The notes under the pieces: model-generated
Told to the model about the DNA's origin: nothing
Seen by the model: the letters and a program-made list of their open reading frames with translations, nothing else
The model's database searches: none
Shown: piece by piece, positions 50,819 through 58,812 of the stretch
Position numbering within the stretch: the stretch's first letter is position 1
Layout: the number at the start of each line of letters is the position of its first letter
NCBI RefSeq assembly: GCF_900103935.1
Contig: NZ_FNIC01000010.1
Span: forward strand, 40,011-104,010
DNA length: 64,000 bases
Direction: 5' to 3'
From: Nocardioides szechwanensis
GTDB lineage: Bacteria > Actinomycetota > Actinomycetes > Propionibacteriales > Nocardioidaceae
Translations under genes and position numbers: made by a program

Positions 50819-50857
50819 GAGGGCGGTGACTCGATCCAGACTCGAGTCACCGCCCTC
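50819..50857. terminator. Strong bidirectional hairpin between the peptide and LuxR genes
   Basis: Perfect 16-base arms, GAGGGCGGTGACTCGA and TCGAGTCACCGCCCTC, with a 7-base loop. It lies between the convergent peptide gene (stop 50722) and regulator gene (stop 50939). An 11-base tandem repeat, CTGATCCGCCG, lies at 50907-50928. Confidence 0.65.
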
Positions 50858-50938
50858 CTCGCATTTCAGCACACTGTGCGTCGTTCGGCCAGAGCGTGAC
50901 CCGCTCCTGATCCGCCGCTGATCCGCCGCTGTGAGCGC

Positions 50939-51937
50939 TCAGTCGCCGTCCTCGGTGCCCGAGACGCCCTGCTGGCCCATCGTGTAGCCCAGCTGGAAGC
51001 GAGTCTCGGACTCGTACTCCTCCTTGAGGTCGGCCACGTAGCCGGCGTAGGTGCGCGGGCTGACCCCGAGCCGCTTGGCGCTCACGGGGTCGGAGTGGCC
51101 CTCGATCAGCATCCGGATCGTCATCGCCCGCTGCTCGGCGGCGATGTCCTTCATCATCGAGGTCTCGCGGTTGGTGAAGGGGCGCGCCCGCTCCCACGTG
51201 CGCTCGAAGATGTCGACCAGGTAGGCCACCACCGACGGCTCGCGGATGGCGATCGCCACCCGGAGGTCCTCGCGGCCCGGGATCACCGCGATCCGCCGGT
51301 CGAAGACGATCATCCGGTTGAAGAACTCGTCCAGGGTGCGCACCTCGGCCCCGCGGGCGGTGACGGCAGCGACGTACTTGTGGGTGATCGAGCTGCGGCG
51401 GGCGCTGTGCTGGTAGAGGGTGCGCATCTTGGTGCCGCGCTCCAGCATCTGGGTGTCGCGCAGCGCCGCGGCGGCGAGCGACTGGGCGTCGCGCCCGGTC
51501 TGGGGCTGCGCGGTGAGCATCTCCTCCTCGCACTCGGAGACCAGGCCGGTGAGGAAGGGGCCGATCGCCTCGTCGTGGATGTGCGTAAACGGGCCGCGCG
51601 CCGACGCCATCGGGGAGCGCCTCCACGACTGGGACAGGCCGCCGAAGACGCGGGCCCAGTGGGAGGACTCCTCGAGGAGCTTGGCGCCCTCCTGGCTCAG
51701 CGGCGAGACGACGCGTGACTGCACGCTGCTGGGGTCCTCCGGGACCCAGGTGCCCGACTCCTTGTCGAGCTGGACCAGGCCGAGGTCGACGAGCAGGTCG
51801 AAGGCCGGCCGTTCGGGGGCTTCGGGCGCGATCCGGGCGTCGTCGGCGGTGATGCCGCCCTGACTGACGATCGACTCGAACAGCACTGCCGAGCCGGACT
51901 CGAACAGCGCGCGCTCGTCGGGACCGTACCCGTCCAC
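50939..51937 (-). CDS. LuxR-type transcriptional regulator with TrmB/PLD-like N-terminal sensor
   Basis: A 332-residue regulator. An N-terminal winged-helix or TrmB-like part (LFESIVSQGGITADDARIAP) is followed by a middle domain (EEEMLTAQPQTGRDAQSLAA, ITHKYVAAVTARGAEVRTLD, IVFDRRIAVIPGREDLRVAI) resembling the PLD-like sensor of TrmB-type regulators. The C-terminal LuxR helix-turn-helix reads RAMTIRMLIEGHSDPVSAKR then LGVSPRTYAGYVADLKEEY. GTG 51937 is chosen because AAGGGGAGG lies directly upstream; in-frame GTG 51961 and TTG 51964 are other options. It is convergent to the small secreted peptide gene. Regulation of that gene is inferred from position. Confidence 0.85.
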   Translation of the reverse strand: MDGYGPDERALFESGSAVLFESIVSQGGITADDARIAPEAPERPAFDLLVDLGLVQLDKESGTWVPEDPSSVQSRVVSPLSQEGAKLLEESSHWARVFGGLSQSWRRSPMASARGPFTHIHDEAIGPFLTGLVSECEEEMLTAQPQTGRDAQSLAAAALRDTQMLERGTKMRTLYQHSARRSSITHKYVAAVTARGAEVRTLDEFFNRMIVFDRRIAVIPGREDLRVAIAIREPSVVAYLVDIFERTWERARPFTNRETSMMKDIAAEQRAMTIRMLIEGHSDPVSAKRLGVSPRTYAGYVADLKEEYESETRFQLGYTMGQQGVSGTEDGD

Positions 51938-51993
51938 GAACCTCCCCTTCCGGTCTCCCACCAAGACCCGAGACCTTGCATGATTCCACAGAC

Positions 51994-52029
51994 CACGAGG
52001 GCCCCGCCCAGGTGGACGGGGCCCTCGTG
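51994..52029 (-). terminator. Terminator after the first PEPCK gene
   Basis: Perfect 13-base arms, CACGAGGGCCCCG and CGGGGCCCTCGTG, around 10 bases, starting 17 bases after the PEPCK stop (52046). Confidence 0.65.
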
Positions 52030-52045
52030 CGTGAGGTGAGACGGG

Positions 52046-53899
52046 TCAGACCCCGAGGCGCGCCTTCAGGGCGTCGAGCTCGGTCCACAGGACGGCCGGG
52101 AGGTCATCGCCGAACTTCTCGAACCACTCCTGGATCTGCGGGATCTCGGCCTTCCACTCCTCCGGGTCGACCGTCAGCGCGGCCTCGAGGGCCTCCGCGG
52201 ACAGGTCCAGCCCGTCGACGTCGAGGGAGCCCGGCGCCGGCACGTGGCCGATCGCGGTCTCCACCGCGGCGGCCTGGCCGTCGATGCGCTCGACGATCCA
52301 CTTGAGGACGCGGCTGTTCTCGCCGAAGCCGGGCCACAGGAAGCCGCCGTCGCTGCCATCATCGTTCTTGGCCCTGCGGAACCAGTTGACGTAGAAGATC
52401 CGCGGCAGCTTGGCGGCGTCGTTGTCCTTGCCGATGTTGATCCAGTGGCCGAAGTAGTCGCCGGCGTTGTAGCCGATGAACGGCAGCATCGCCATCGGGT
52501 CGCGGCGCACGACGCCGACCTGGCCGACCGCGGCCGCGGTCGTCTCGCTGGACAGGGTGGCACCCAGGAACGTGCCGTGGGTCCAGTCACGGGCCTCGAA
52601 GACGAGCGGCACGGTGGTCTTGCGGCGACCGCCGAAGAGGATCGCGTCGATCGGGACGCCGCGCGGGTCGTCGTACTCGGGAGCGAGGATGTCGCACTGC
52701 TTGATCGGCGTGCAGTAGCGGCTGTTGGGGTGGCTCGACAGCTCCGTGCTGTCGGGGGTCCAGGGCTCGCCCTTCCACGACGTGGCCTTGGCGGGGGTGT
52801 TCTCCAGGCCCTCCCACCAGATGTCGCCGTCCTCGGTGAGGGCGACGTTGGTGAAGACCGAGTTGCCCTTGTTGATGGTGCGCATCGCGTTGGGGTTGGT
52901 GTGCTCGTTGGTGCCCGGGGCGACGCCGAACAGGCCGTACTCCGGGTTGACCGCCCACAGCCGGCCGTCCTCGCCGATCCGCATCCAGGCGATGTCGTCG
53001 CCCAGGGTCTCGACCTTCCAGCCGGGCACGGTGGGGGCGAGCATCGCCAGGTTGGTCTTGCCGCAGGCGCTCGGGAACGCCGCGGCGACGTACTTGACGA
53101 CACCCTCGGGGCTGCTGAGCTTGAGGATCAGCATGTGCTCGGCCAGCCAGCCCTCGTCGCGGGCCATCACCGAGGCGATGCGCAGCGCGTAGCACTTCTT
53201 GCCGAGCAGGGCGTTGCCGCCGTAGCCGGAGCCGTAGGACCAGATCGTGCGCTCCTCGGGGAACTGCACGATGTACTTGGTGTCGTTGCAGGGCCACTTG
53301 ACGTCGGCCTGGCCCTCGGCGAGCGGGTGGCCCACGGAGTGCACGGCCTTGACGAAGCTGGCGTCCAGCTCCTCCATGCGGCGCAGCACGTTGCTGCCCA
53401 TGCGGGCCATGACCCGCATCGAGGCGGTGACGTACGCCGAGTCGGTGACCTCGATGCCGAACATCGGCCGCTCGGCCTCGAGGTGGCCCATCACGAAGGG
53501 GATCACGTACATCGTGCGGCCCTTCATGCACCCCTCGTAGAGGCCGCGCATGATGCCCTTCATCTCCTCGGGCGCCATCCAATTGTTGGTGGGTCCGCAG
53601 TCCTTCTCGTCGACCGAGCAGATGTAGGTGCGGTCCTCGACGCGCGCGACGTCGATCGGGTCGGAGGCGGCGTAGAAGGAGTTGGGCTTGATCGCCGGGT
53701 TGAGCCGGGTGAACGTGCCGGTCGAGACCAGTGCCTCGGTGAGCTCGGTCCACTCCTCGTCGGAGCCGGTGCACCAGTAGATGCGGTCGGGCTGCGTCAG
53801 CGCAGCCACGTCGGCGACGAAGTCCAGGATCCCCCGGTGGGTGGTGGGCTGGGTCTGCGCCTGGTCGTTCTCGGTCCGAGCCTGAGTGTCGGCTGTCAT
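52046..53899 (-). CDS. pckG: Phosphoenolpyruvate carboxykinase (GTP), copy 1
   Basis: Converts oxaloacetate and GTP to PEP and CO2 for gluconeogenesis. It has 617 residues, the GTP-class length. Motifs: SDEEWTELTEALVSTGTF (N-terminal), YGGNALLGKKCYALRIAS, the kinase-1a P-loop AFPSACGKTNLAML with the hyper-reactive Cys (about residue 280), GDDIAWMRIGEDGRLWAVNPEYG (metal Asp), and FLWPGFGENSRVLKWI near the end. All catalytic segments are present. ATG 53899. The second PEPCK gene lies 198 bases upstream on the same strand, with its own terminator between. Confidence 0.95.
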   Translation of the reverse strand: MTADTQARTENDQAQTQPTTHRGILDFVADVAALTQPDRIYWCTGSDEEWTELTEALVSTGTFTRLNPAIKPNSFYAASDPIDVARVEDRTYICSVDEKDCGPTNNWMAPEEMKGIMRGLYEGCMKGRTMYVIPFVMGHLEAERPMFGIEVTDSAYVTASMRVMARMGSNVLRRMEELDASFVKAVHSVGHPLAEGQADVKWPCNDTKYIVQFPEERTIWSYGSGYGGNALLGKKCYALRIASVMARDEGWLAEHMLILKLSSPEGVVKYVAAAFPSACGKTNLAMLAPTVPGWKVETLGDDIAWMRIGEDGRLWAVNPEYGLFGVAPGTNEHTNPNAMRTINKGNSVFTNVALTEDGDIWWEGLENTPAKATSWKGEPWTPDSTELSSHPNSRYCTPIKQCDILAPEYDDPRGVPIDAILFGGRRKTTVPLVFEARDWTHGTFLGATLSSETTAAAVGQVGVVRRDPMAMLPFIGYNAGDYFGHWINIGKDNDAAKLPRIFYVNWFRRAKNDDGSDGGFLWPGFGENSRVLKWIVERIDGQAAAVETAIGHVPAPGSLDVDGLDLSAEALEAALTVDPEEWKAEIPQIQEWFEKFGDDLPAVLWTELDALKARLGV

Positions 53900-54028
53900 A
53901 CCTGGTCCCTCTCGCGGCGAAGCGGAATGCGGTGGAGGTCGTCCGGCGCCATTGCCCGACGAGATGGGTGGGGCGAGGCTAACCCGGCTCGTCGCGACCG
54001 CATATTGGAACGTGCCAAGCACAACGGC

Positions 54029-54066
54029 GACGGCCCGGACCCCCCTGGTGGGGGATCCGGGCCGTC
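54029..54066 (-). terminator. Terminator after the second PEPCK gene
   Basis: Arms GACGGCCCGGACCCCC and GGGGGATCCGGGCCGTC (one bulged A) around four bases, located about 31 bases past the stop at 54098. Confidence 0.6.
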
Positions 54067-54097
54067 GTGGAGCAGATCGGTCGAGCTCTGCCTGAGG

Positions 54098-55942
54098 TCA
54101 GTCCGACTCTTGCTCGAGCGCCTCGGCGACCCGGCGGTGGGCCTCCCAGATCGCCTCGGGCATGTTGTCGAACAGCGCGAGGTGCTCCTCGCGGTGCGCC
54201 ATCTCCTGCTGCCAGCGGGGCTTGTTGATGCTCAGGATGGTCTTCAGGTCCTCGGCCGAGATGTCGACGCCCTCGAGGTTGAGCTCCTCCTCGGTCGGGA
54301 TGATGCCGACCGCGGTCTGACGACCCTTGACCTCGCCGTTGCGCAGCTGGAGCAGCCACAGCAGCGGGCGCAGGTTGTCGCGGTAGCCGGGCCACAGGAA
54401 GTGACCGTCGTCCGGGTCGCGCTGGAACCAGTTGACGTGCGCGAAGATCGGCTGGTCGGTCGCCGCCCCCACGATGTCGAGGTAGTGCTGCGCGTAGTCG
54501 CCCTCGCCGTACGCCATGAACGGGCGGTTGGACATCGGGTCGTAGCGGAGCACGCCCTCCTTGCCCTCGGCGGCGAAGGTCGCCTCGGCACCCAGCGTCA
54601 GGCCGTCGTAGACGCCCTCGGCGAGGTCGTGGATGGCGCGGATCAGCGGCTCGCGGTCGCGGGTGCGGCCACCGAAGATGATGGCGTCGATCGGCACGCC
54701 GGAGGCGGCGTTGTAGTCGGTGGCGATGTTGGGGACGTTGTCGAGCGTCGTCGTGAACCGGCTGTTGGGGTGTGCCCACGGCAGCTCGGCCTCGCCGCGC
54801 TCGCGGTCGGCGATCGGAGAGCCCGTCCAGTCGAGCCAGCCGGCGGTGTTGGCGGGCGGCTGCTTGGTGCGGCCCTCCCACCAGACCTCGCGCGTCTGCG
54901 GGTTGTAGGCGATGTTGGTGAAGATCGCCTGCGTCCCCTCGGCGATGGAGGCCAAGGCGGTCGGGTTGGTGCCCTCGTTGGTGTCCTTGGCGACGCCGAA
55001 CACGCCGTACTCGGGGTTCATGCCCATCAGCCGGCCGGTGGACTCGTCGACCCACAGCCAGGCGATGTCGTCGCCGTAGAACGACACGTGGTAGCGCTCA
55101 CCGAGCGCGTCGGGGGCCAGCATCATCGCGAGGTTGGTCTTGCCCGAGGCACTCGGGAAGCCGCCGCAGATGTGGTAGTCGGTGCCGGTCTCCTTGTCGT
55201 GGATCCCGATGAGCATGTACTGCTCGGCGAGGAACTTCTTGGAGGCCCAGCCGTCGTAGGCGCCCTGGCGCAGGCCGTGCGCGATCTTGCCGAGCAGCGC
55301 GTTGCCGCCGTACGACGAGCCGAAGTGGAGGATGGTCCGCTCGTCGGCCACGGTCACGAAGTAGCGCTGGTCCTCGGGGGTGCCCTGGCCGAGGTGCTCC
55401 AGGTCGCCGGTGACGTGGACCGCGCGCACGAACTGGCTCGGGTCGTCGAGGTCCTCGAGGAACTCCGGGCCCACGCGCGACATCCGGATCATGTGCAGCA
55501 CGACGGTGCGGGTGTCGGTGACCTGGACGCCGGTGGCCCAGGGAGCCAGCTCGTTGCCCGGAGGGGACATCAGGTAGGGGATGACGTACATCGTCTTGCC
55601 CTCGAAGGCGCCACGCATCCGGTCGTGCAGGAGCGGCTTCATCTCCGAGGCGGGGCGCCAGTTGTTGTAGACGCCCTTGTCCTTGGGGTCGTTGGTCGCC
55701 ACGATCGTGCGCTCCTCGGAGCGCGCGGTGTCCTTGTGGTAGCTCCGGGAGTAGTAGCGGCCCTCGCCGGCAGGCTCGAGCTCGCCGGCGTCCAGCGCCT
55801 CCTGGATCAGCCGTGCGTCGTCCTCTGCGCTGACCACCTCGACGCGCTCGGCGCCGGTGAGGTCCGCGTAGAAGCGGACGTACTCGAGGACATGGGGGTT
55901 CTTCAGTCCGGCAGCCTCCAGGGCCGCCTCAACATCTGCCAT
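54098..55942 (-). CDS. Phosphoenolpyruvate carboxykinase-like, copy 2, with Ser in place of the P-loop Cys
   Basis: A 614-residue relative of the neighbouring PEPCK. Shared motifs include YGGNALLGKIAHGLRQGAYD, GDDIAWLWVDESTGRLMGMN then PEYGVFG, and the FLWPGYRDNLRPLLWLLQL block. The kinase loop reads GGFPSASGKTNLAMMLAP, with Ser where GTP-PEPCKs have the conserved Cys. Other parts diverge strongly (YYSRSYHKDTARSEERTIVA, MSPPGNELAPWATGVQVT). It may be a PEPCK with altered regulation or nucleotide or phosphate-donor use, or an anaplerotic enzyme. ATG 55942 is preceded by GAGAGGGAG. It is divergent from the ArsR regulator across a 149-base gap. Confidence 0.85.
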   Translation of the reverse strand: MADVEAALEAAGLKNPHVLEYVRFYADLTGAERVEVVSAEDDARLIQEALDAGELEPAGEGRYYSRSYHKDTARSEERTIVATNDPKDKGVYNNWRPASEMKPLLHDRMRGAFEGKTMYVIPYLMSPPGNELAPWATGVQVTDTRTVVLHMIRMSRVGPEFLEDLDDPSQFVRAVHVTGDLEHLGQGTPEDQRYFVTVADERTILHFGSSYGGNALLGKIAHGLRQGAYDGWASKKFLAEQYMLIGIHDKETGTDYHICGGFPSASGKTNLAMMLAPDALGERYHVSFYGDDIAWLWVDESTGRLMGMNPEYGVFGVAKDTNEGTNPTALASIAEGTQAIFTNIAYNPQTREVWWEGRTKQPPANTAGWLDWTGSPIADRERGEAELPWAHPNSRFTTTLDNVPNIATDYNAASGVPIDAIIFGGRTRDREPLIRAIHDLAEGVYDGLTLGAEATFAAEGKEGVLRYDPMSNRPFMAYGEGDYAQHYLDIVGAATDQPIFAHVNWFQRDPDDGHFLWPGYRDNLRPLLWLLQLRNGEVKGRQTAVGIIPTEEELNLEGVDISAEDLKTILSINKPRWQQEMAHREEHLALFDNMPEAIWEAHRRVAEALEQESD

Positions 55943-56021
55943 TCTGCGTGGCTCCCTCTCGTGGAACTGCCGTTTGTGACGCCGGGCTTCTCGCCCGTCC
56001 GCCGGGGGACTCGCGGTCATG

Positions 56022-56050
56022 CTACTTGAAGAGTTCTGCAACTCATGTAG
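56022..56050. promoter_or_regulatory. Dyad operator candidate between the second PEPCK and ArsR genes
   Basis: Outer arms CTACTTGA and TCATGTAG (seven of eight bases paired) surround GAGTT/AACTC inner arms. It lies in the 149-base divergent gap, 42 bases before the ArsR ATG. It probably binds the ArsR protein and could control both genes. Confidence 0.45.
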
Positions 56051-56091
56051 TCTGCACACTCCATGAGACGCATTGGGAAGGAGGGTCCCAT

Positions 56092-56424
56092 ATGAGTCCG
56101 GTGCCTCTCTACCAGGCCAAGGCCGATCTCTTCCGCACGCTCGGCCACCCGGTCCGCGTCCGGGTCCTCGAGCTCCTCGCCGAACGCCCCAAGCTGGTGC
56201 GCGAGTTGCTCTCCGACCTCGGGATCGAGCCCTCCAGCCTGTCCCAGCAGCTGGGGGTCCTACGGCGCTCCGGCCTGGTGACCTCCTCGCGCAGCGGCAC
56301 CGCCGTGGTCTACAGCCTCAACACCCCTCACGTCACCGAACTCCTCGCCGCCGGCCGGCAGATCCTCACCTCCGTCTGGACCGACACCGAGGGACTCCTC
56401 GCCGAGCTGCGCGACTCATCCTGA
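56092..56424 (+). CDS. ArsR-family transcriptional regulator
   Basis: A 110-residue winged-helix regulator. YQAKADLFRTLGHPVRVRVL then ELLAERPKLVRELLSDLG, the recognition region IEPSSLSQQLGVLRRSGLVT, and the wing SSRSGTAVVYSLN are the SmtB/ArsR type. It has no Cys, so it does not use the classical thiolate metal site; it may sense another signal. GGGAAGGAGGGTCCCAT precedes the ATG at 56092. It is divergent from the second PEPCK gene and is a natural candidate for its regulator. Confidence 0.9.
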   Translation: MSPVPLYQAKADLFRTLGHPVRVRVLELLAERPKLVRELLSDLGIEPSSLSQQLGVLRRSGLVTSSRSGTAVVYSLNTPHVTELLAAGRQILTSVWTDTEGLLAELRDSS

Positions 56425-56489
56425 TCCTGATTTCGTGCCGCTCCTAGGTGTCGGATAGTCTCTTCGAGTCCTCGCCTCGGTGCGGACAT

Positions 56490-56562
56490 GCGCCTGTAGC
56501 TCAACGGATAGAGCATCTGACTACGGATCAGAAGGTTTGGGGTTCGAATCCCTACAGGCGCG
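56490..56562 (+). tRNA. tRNA-Arg (anticodon ACG)
   Basis: Acceptor GCGCCTG pairs with CAGGCGC; D-arm GCTC..GAGC; anticodon stem CTGAC/ATCAG with loop TACGG giving ACG; T-arm TTGGG-GTTCGAA-TCCC. CCA is not encoded. Confidence 0.93.
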
Positions 56563-56571
56563 CAAGACTTC

Positions 56572-56607
56572 GAGACCCTGCCCTGCCGATGCGCAGGGCA
56601 GGGTCTC
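56572..56607. terminator. Terminator after tRNA-Arg
   Basis: Perfect 14-base arms, GAGACCCTGCCCTG and CAGGGCAGGGTCTC, around an 8-base loop, 10 bases past the tRNA. It also faces the stop of the aldehyde dehydrogenase gene at 56633. Confidence 0.7.
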
Positions 56608-56632
56608 TGTCTCGGTCCTAGCGCGAGGCGGG

Positions 56633-57976
56633 TCAGCCGGCAGTGCGGATGAGCTTCTTGTTGACGAACTCCTCGATGCCGTAGCGCCCGAGCTCACGGC
56701 CGAACCCGGACCGCTTGACGCCGCCGAACGGCGTCTCGGCCGCGTCGAGCCCGACGCCGTTGACGTAGACCATGCCCGCGTCGATCTGGTCAGCCACCCG
56801 CTGGGCCTGCTCGGCGTCGTCGGTGAAGACGTAGGAGCCGAGGCCGTAAGGCGTGTCGTTGGCGAGGCGCACGGCGTCGTCCTCGTCGGCGGCGCGGAAG
56901 ACCATCGCGACCGGGCCGAAGAGCTCTTGGCGGTACGCCGGGTTGTCGGCCGCGACCCCGGTCAGCACGCCGCTCGGGTGGAAGGCGCCGTTGCGCTCGC
57001 CGGCGCACGCCAGGGACGCGCCGCTGGCCACCGCAGAGTCGACCTGCTCGGCGAGGTGTGCGGCGGCGCTCTCGGAGACGAGCGGGGAGCCGGGTGACGC
57101 CGTCAGCAGGGCCTGGGTGAACCGGGCGGTGAACTCGTCGTAGAGCTCGTCGAGGACGATGAAGCGCTTGCCGGCGTTGCAGGCCTGGCCGGTGTTCTCC
57201 ATCCGGGCTGCGACCGCGGCCTCCACGGTCGCGTCCATGTCGGAGGAGCCCAGAACGACGAAGGGGTCGGACCCCCCGAGCTCGAGCACGACCTTCTTGA
57301 GGTGGCGGCCCGCGATCTCCGCGACGGCTGCGCCGGCACGTTCGGAGCCGGTAAGCGAGACGCCCTGCACGCGGGGGTCGGCGATGATGCGCTCGACCTG
57401 CTCGTGGCTCGCGTAGACGTTCACGTAGGCGCCACGAGGGAACCCCGCGTCCAGGAAGAGCCGCTCCAGCAGGGCGGCGGAGCGCGGGCACTGCGGCGCG
57501 TGCTTCAGCACGATGGTGTTGCCCGTGGCCAGGTTGGGCGCGGCGAACCGCGCGACCTGGTAGGCGGGGAAGTTCCACGGCATGATCCCGAGCAGCACGC
57601 CGAGGGGGCTGCGCCGGACCAGGGCGGTGCCCTCTCCGCCCACGAGCTCGATCGGCTCGTCGGCGAGGAACGCGGAGGCGTTGTCCGCGTAGTAGTCGAA
57701 GATGTCGGCCGCGAAGTCCACCTCGCCCTCGGCGTCCTCGAGCGGCTTGCCCATCTCCTCGACCATGGCCGCCGCGAGCTCGGGGGTCCGCTCGCGGTGG
57801 AGCCTGGCGACCTCGTGCAGCAGCGCGGCGCGATCCGCCACCGACGACGTCCGCCCCCAGGTCGTGTATGCCGAGGCGGCGGCGTCGACGGCGGCGGAGA
57901 CCGCGGCGTCGTCGGCGCTCGGGAAGGTCGCCACGAGGTCTCCGGTTGCGGGGTTCAGCACGGCGTACTCGGTCAT
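56633..57976 (-). CDS. NAD(P)-dependent aldehyde dehydrogenase, succinate-semialdehyde type
   Basis: Oxidises an aldehyde to the acid; 447 residues. MPWNFPAYQVARFAAPNLAT is the cofactor-side motif, LELGGSDPFVVL carries the general base Glu and NTGQACNAGKRFIVL the nucleophilic Cys (about residue 268). The closest description is the succinate-semialdehyde dehydrogenase branch, since KRSGFGRELGRYGIEEFVNK and the late GVGLDAAETPFGG are typical. It is the gene nearest to a polyamine-type importer, so oxidation of aminobutyraldehyde- or GABA-derived aldehydes is likely. ATG 57976. Permease genes lie 35 bases upstream on the same strand. Confidence 0.92.
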   Translation of the reverse strand: MTEYAVLNPATGDLVATFPSADDAAVSAAVDAAASAYTTWGRTSSVADRAALLHEVARLHRERTPELAAAMVEEMGKPLEDAEGEVDFAADIFDYYADNASAFLADEPIELVGGEGTALVRRSPLGVLLGIMPWNFPAYQVARFAAPNLATGNTIVLKHAPQCPRSAALLERLFLDAGFPRGAYVNVYASHEQVERIIADPRVQGVSLTGSERAGAAVAEIAGRHLKKVVLELGGSDPFVVLGSSDMDATVEAAVAARMENTGQACNAGKRFIVLDELYDEFTARFTQALLTASPGSPLVSESAAAHLAEQVDSAVASGASLACAGERNGAFHPSGVLTGVAADNPAYRQELFGPVAMVFRAADEDDAVRLANDTPYGLGSYVFTDDAEQAQRVADQIDAGMVYVNGVGLDAAETPFGGVKRSGFGRELGRYGIEEFVNKKLIRTAG

Positions 57977-58011
57977 GGGGTGCTCCTGTCAGCAGGGGGA
58001 GGCGGTCGGGT

Positions 58012-58812
58012 TCAGCGCACGGCCTCGACGTCGGAGGACAGACGCTGGGCGAGCCAGACGGGAATGGTGGAAAAGATGATCAGCACGACGGCCACGACGT
58101 TGACCACCGGGGCCTGGTTGGGGCGGAACATGTTGTTGAGGATCCAGATCGGCAGCGTGTTGGCGCCGTTGCCGGCGGTGAACGTGGTCACGATGATCTC
58201 GTCGAAGCTCAGGGCGAAGGCCAGCATGCCACCGGCCAGAAGTGCCGAGCGCATCTGCGGCAGGGTCACCAGGCGGAACGTCGTCAGCACGCCGGCGCCG
58301 AGGTCCGCGGAGGCCTCCTCGAGGCTGGTGCCCATGCGCCGCAGCCTGGCCTGCACGTTGTTGGAGACGGTGACGATGCAGAAGGTCGCGTGGGCGATGA
58401 TGATGGTCCAGATCGACAGGTCGACGCCGAGGATCGTGCGGAAGCCGTTGCTCAGCGCGATGCCCGTGACGACTCCGGGCAACGCGATCGGGAGGATCAC
58501 CAGCAGGTTCACGGAGTGCTTGCCGAAGAAGGAGTACCTCTGGAGGGCCAGCGCGAGCAGGGTCCCAAGGAGGAGGGCGATCGCGGTGGCCGCGGCCGCG
58601 ACCTGGAGGCTGGTGACGAGGGCATCGCGCGCACCGACGCTGTCCGCGGCCCGACGCCACCACTCGAAGGTGACGCCGTCCAGGGGCCAGGTCATCGACT
58701 GGCTGGGGTTGACCGAGTTGGCGACGACCACCAGGAGTGGCACATAGATCAGTGCCAGCACGCCGAAGGTGAGTCCCGCCAGCATGCGGCGCGCGGTGCG
58801 GCTGAGGTTCAT
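58012..58812 (-). CDS. potC: ABC transporter permease (PotC-type)
   Basis: One of two permeases of the importer, 266 residues with six helices. The EAA-type coupling loop is SLEEASADLGAGVLTTFRLV then TLPQMR. LGTLLALALQRYSFFGKHSV and FDEIIVTTFTAGNGANTLPI are family motifs of the PotC/YdcV group. Its ATG overlaps the stop of the other permease gene (TGATG). The downstream aldehyde dehydrogenase suggests that the transported compound is a diamine or related amine. Confidence 0.88.
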   Translation of the reverse strand: MNLSRTARRMLAGLTFGVLALIYVPLLVVVANSVNPSQSMTWPLDGVTFEWWRRAADSVGARDALVTSLQVAAAATAIALLLGTLLALALQRYSFFGKHSVNLLVILPIALPGVVTGIALSNGFRTILGVDLSIWTIIIAHATFCIVTVSNNVQARLRRMGTSLEEASADLGAGVLTTFRLVTLPQMRSALLAGGMLAFALSFDEIIVTTFTAGNGANTLPIWILNNMFRPNQAPVVNVVAVVLIIFSTIPVWLAQRLSSDVEAVR

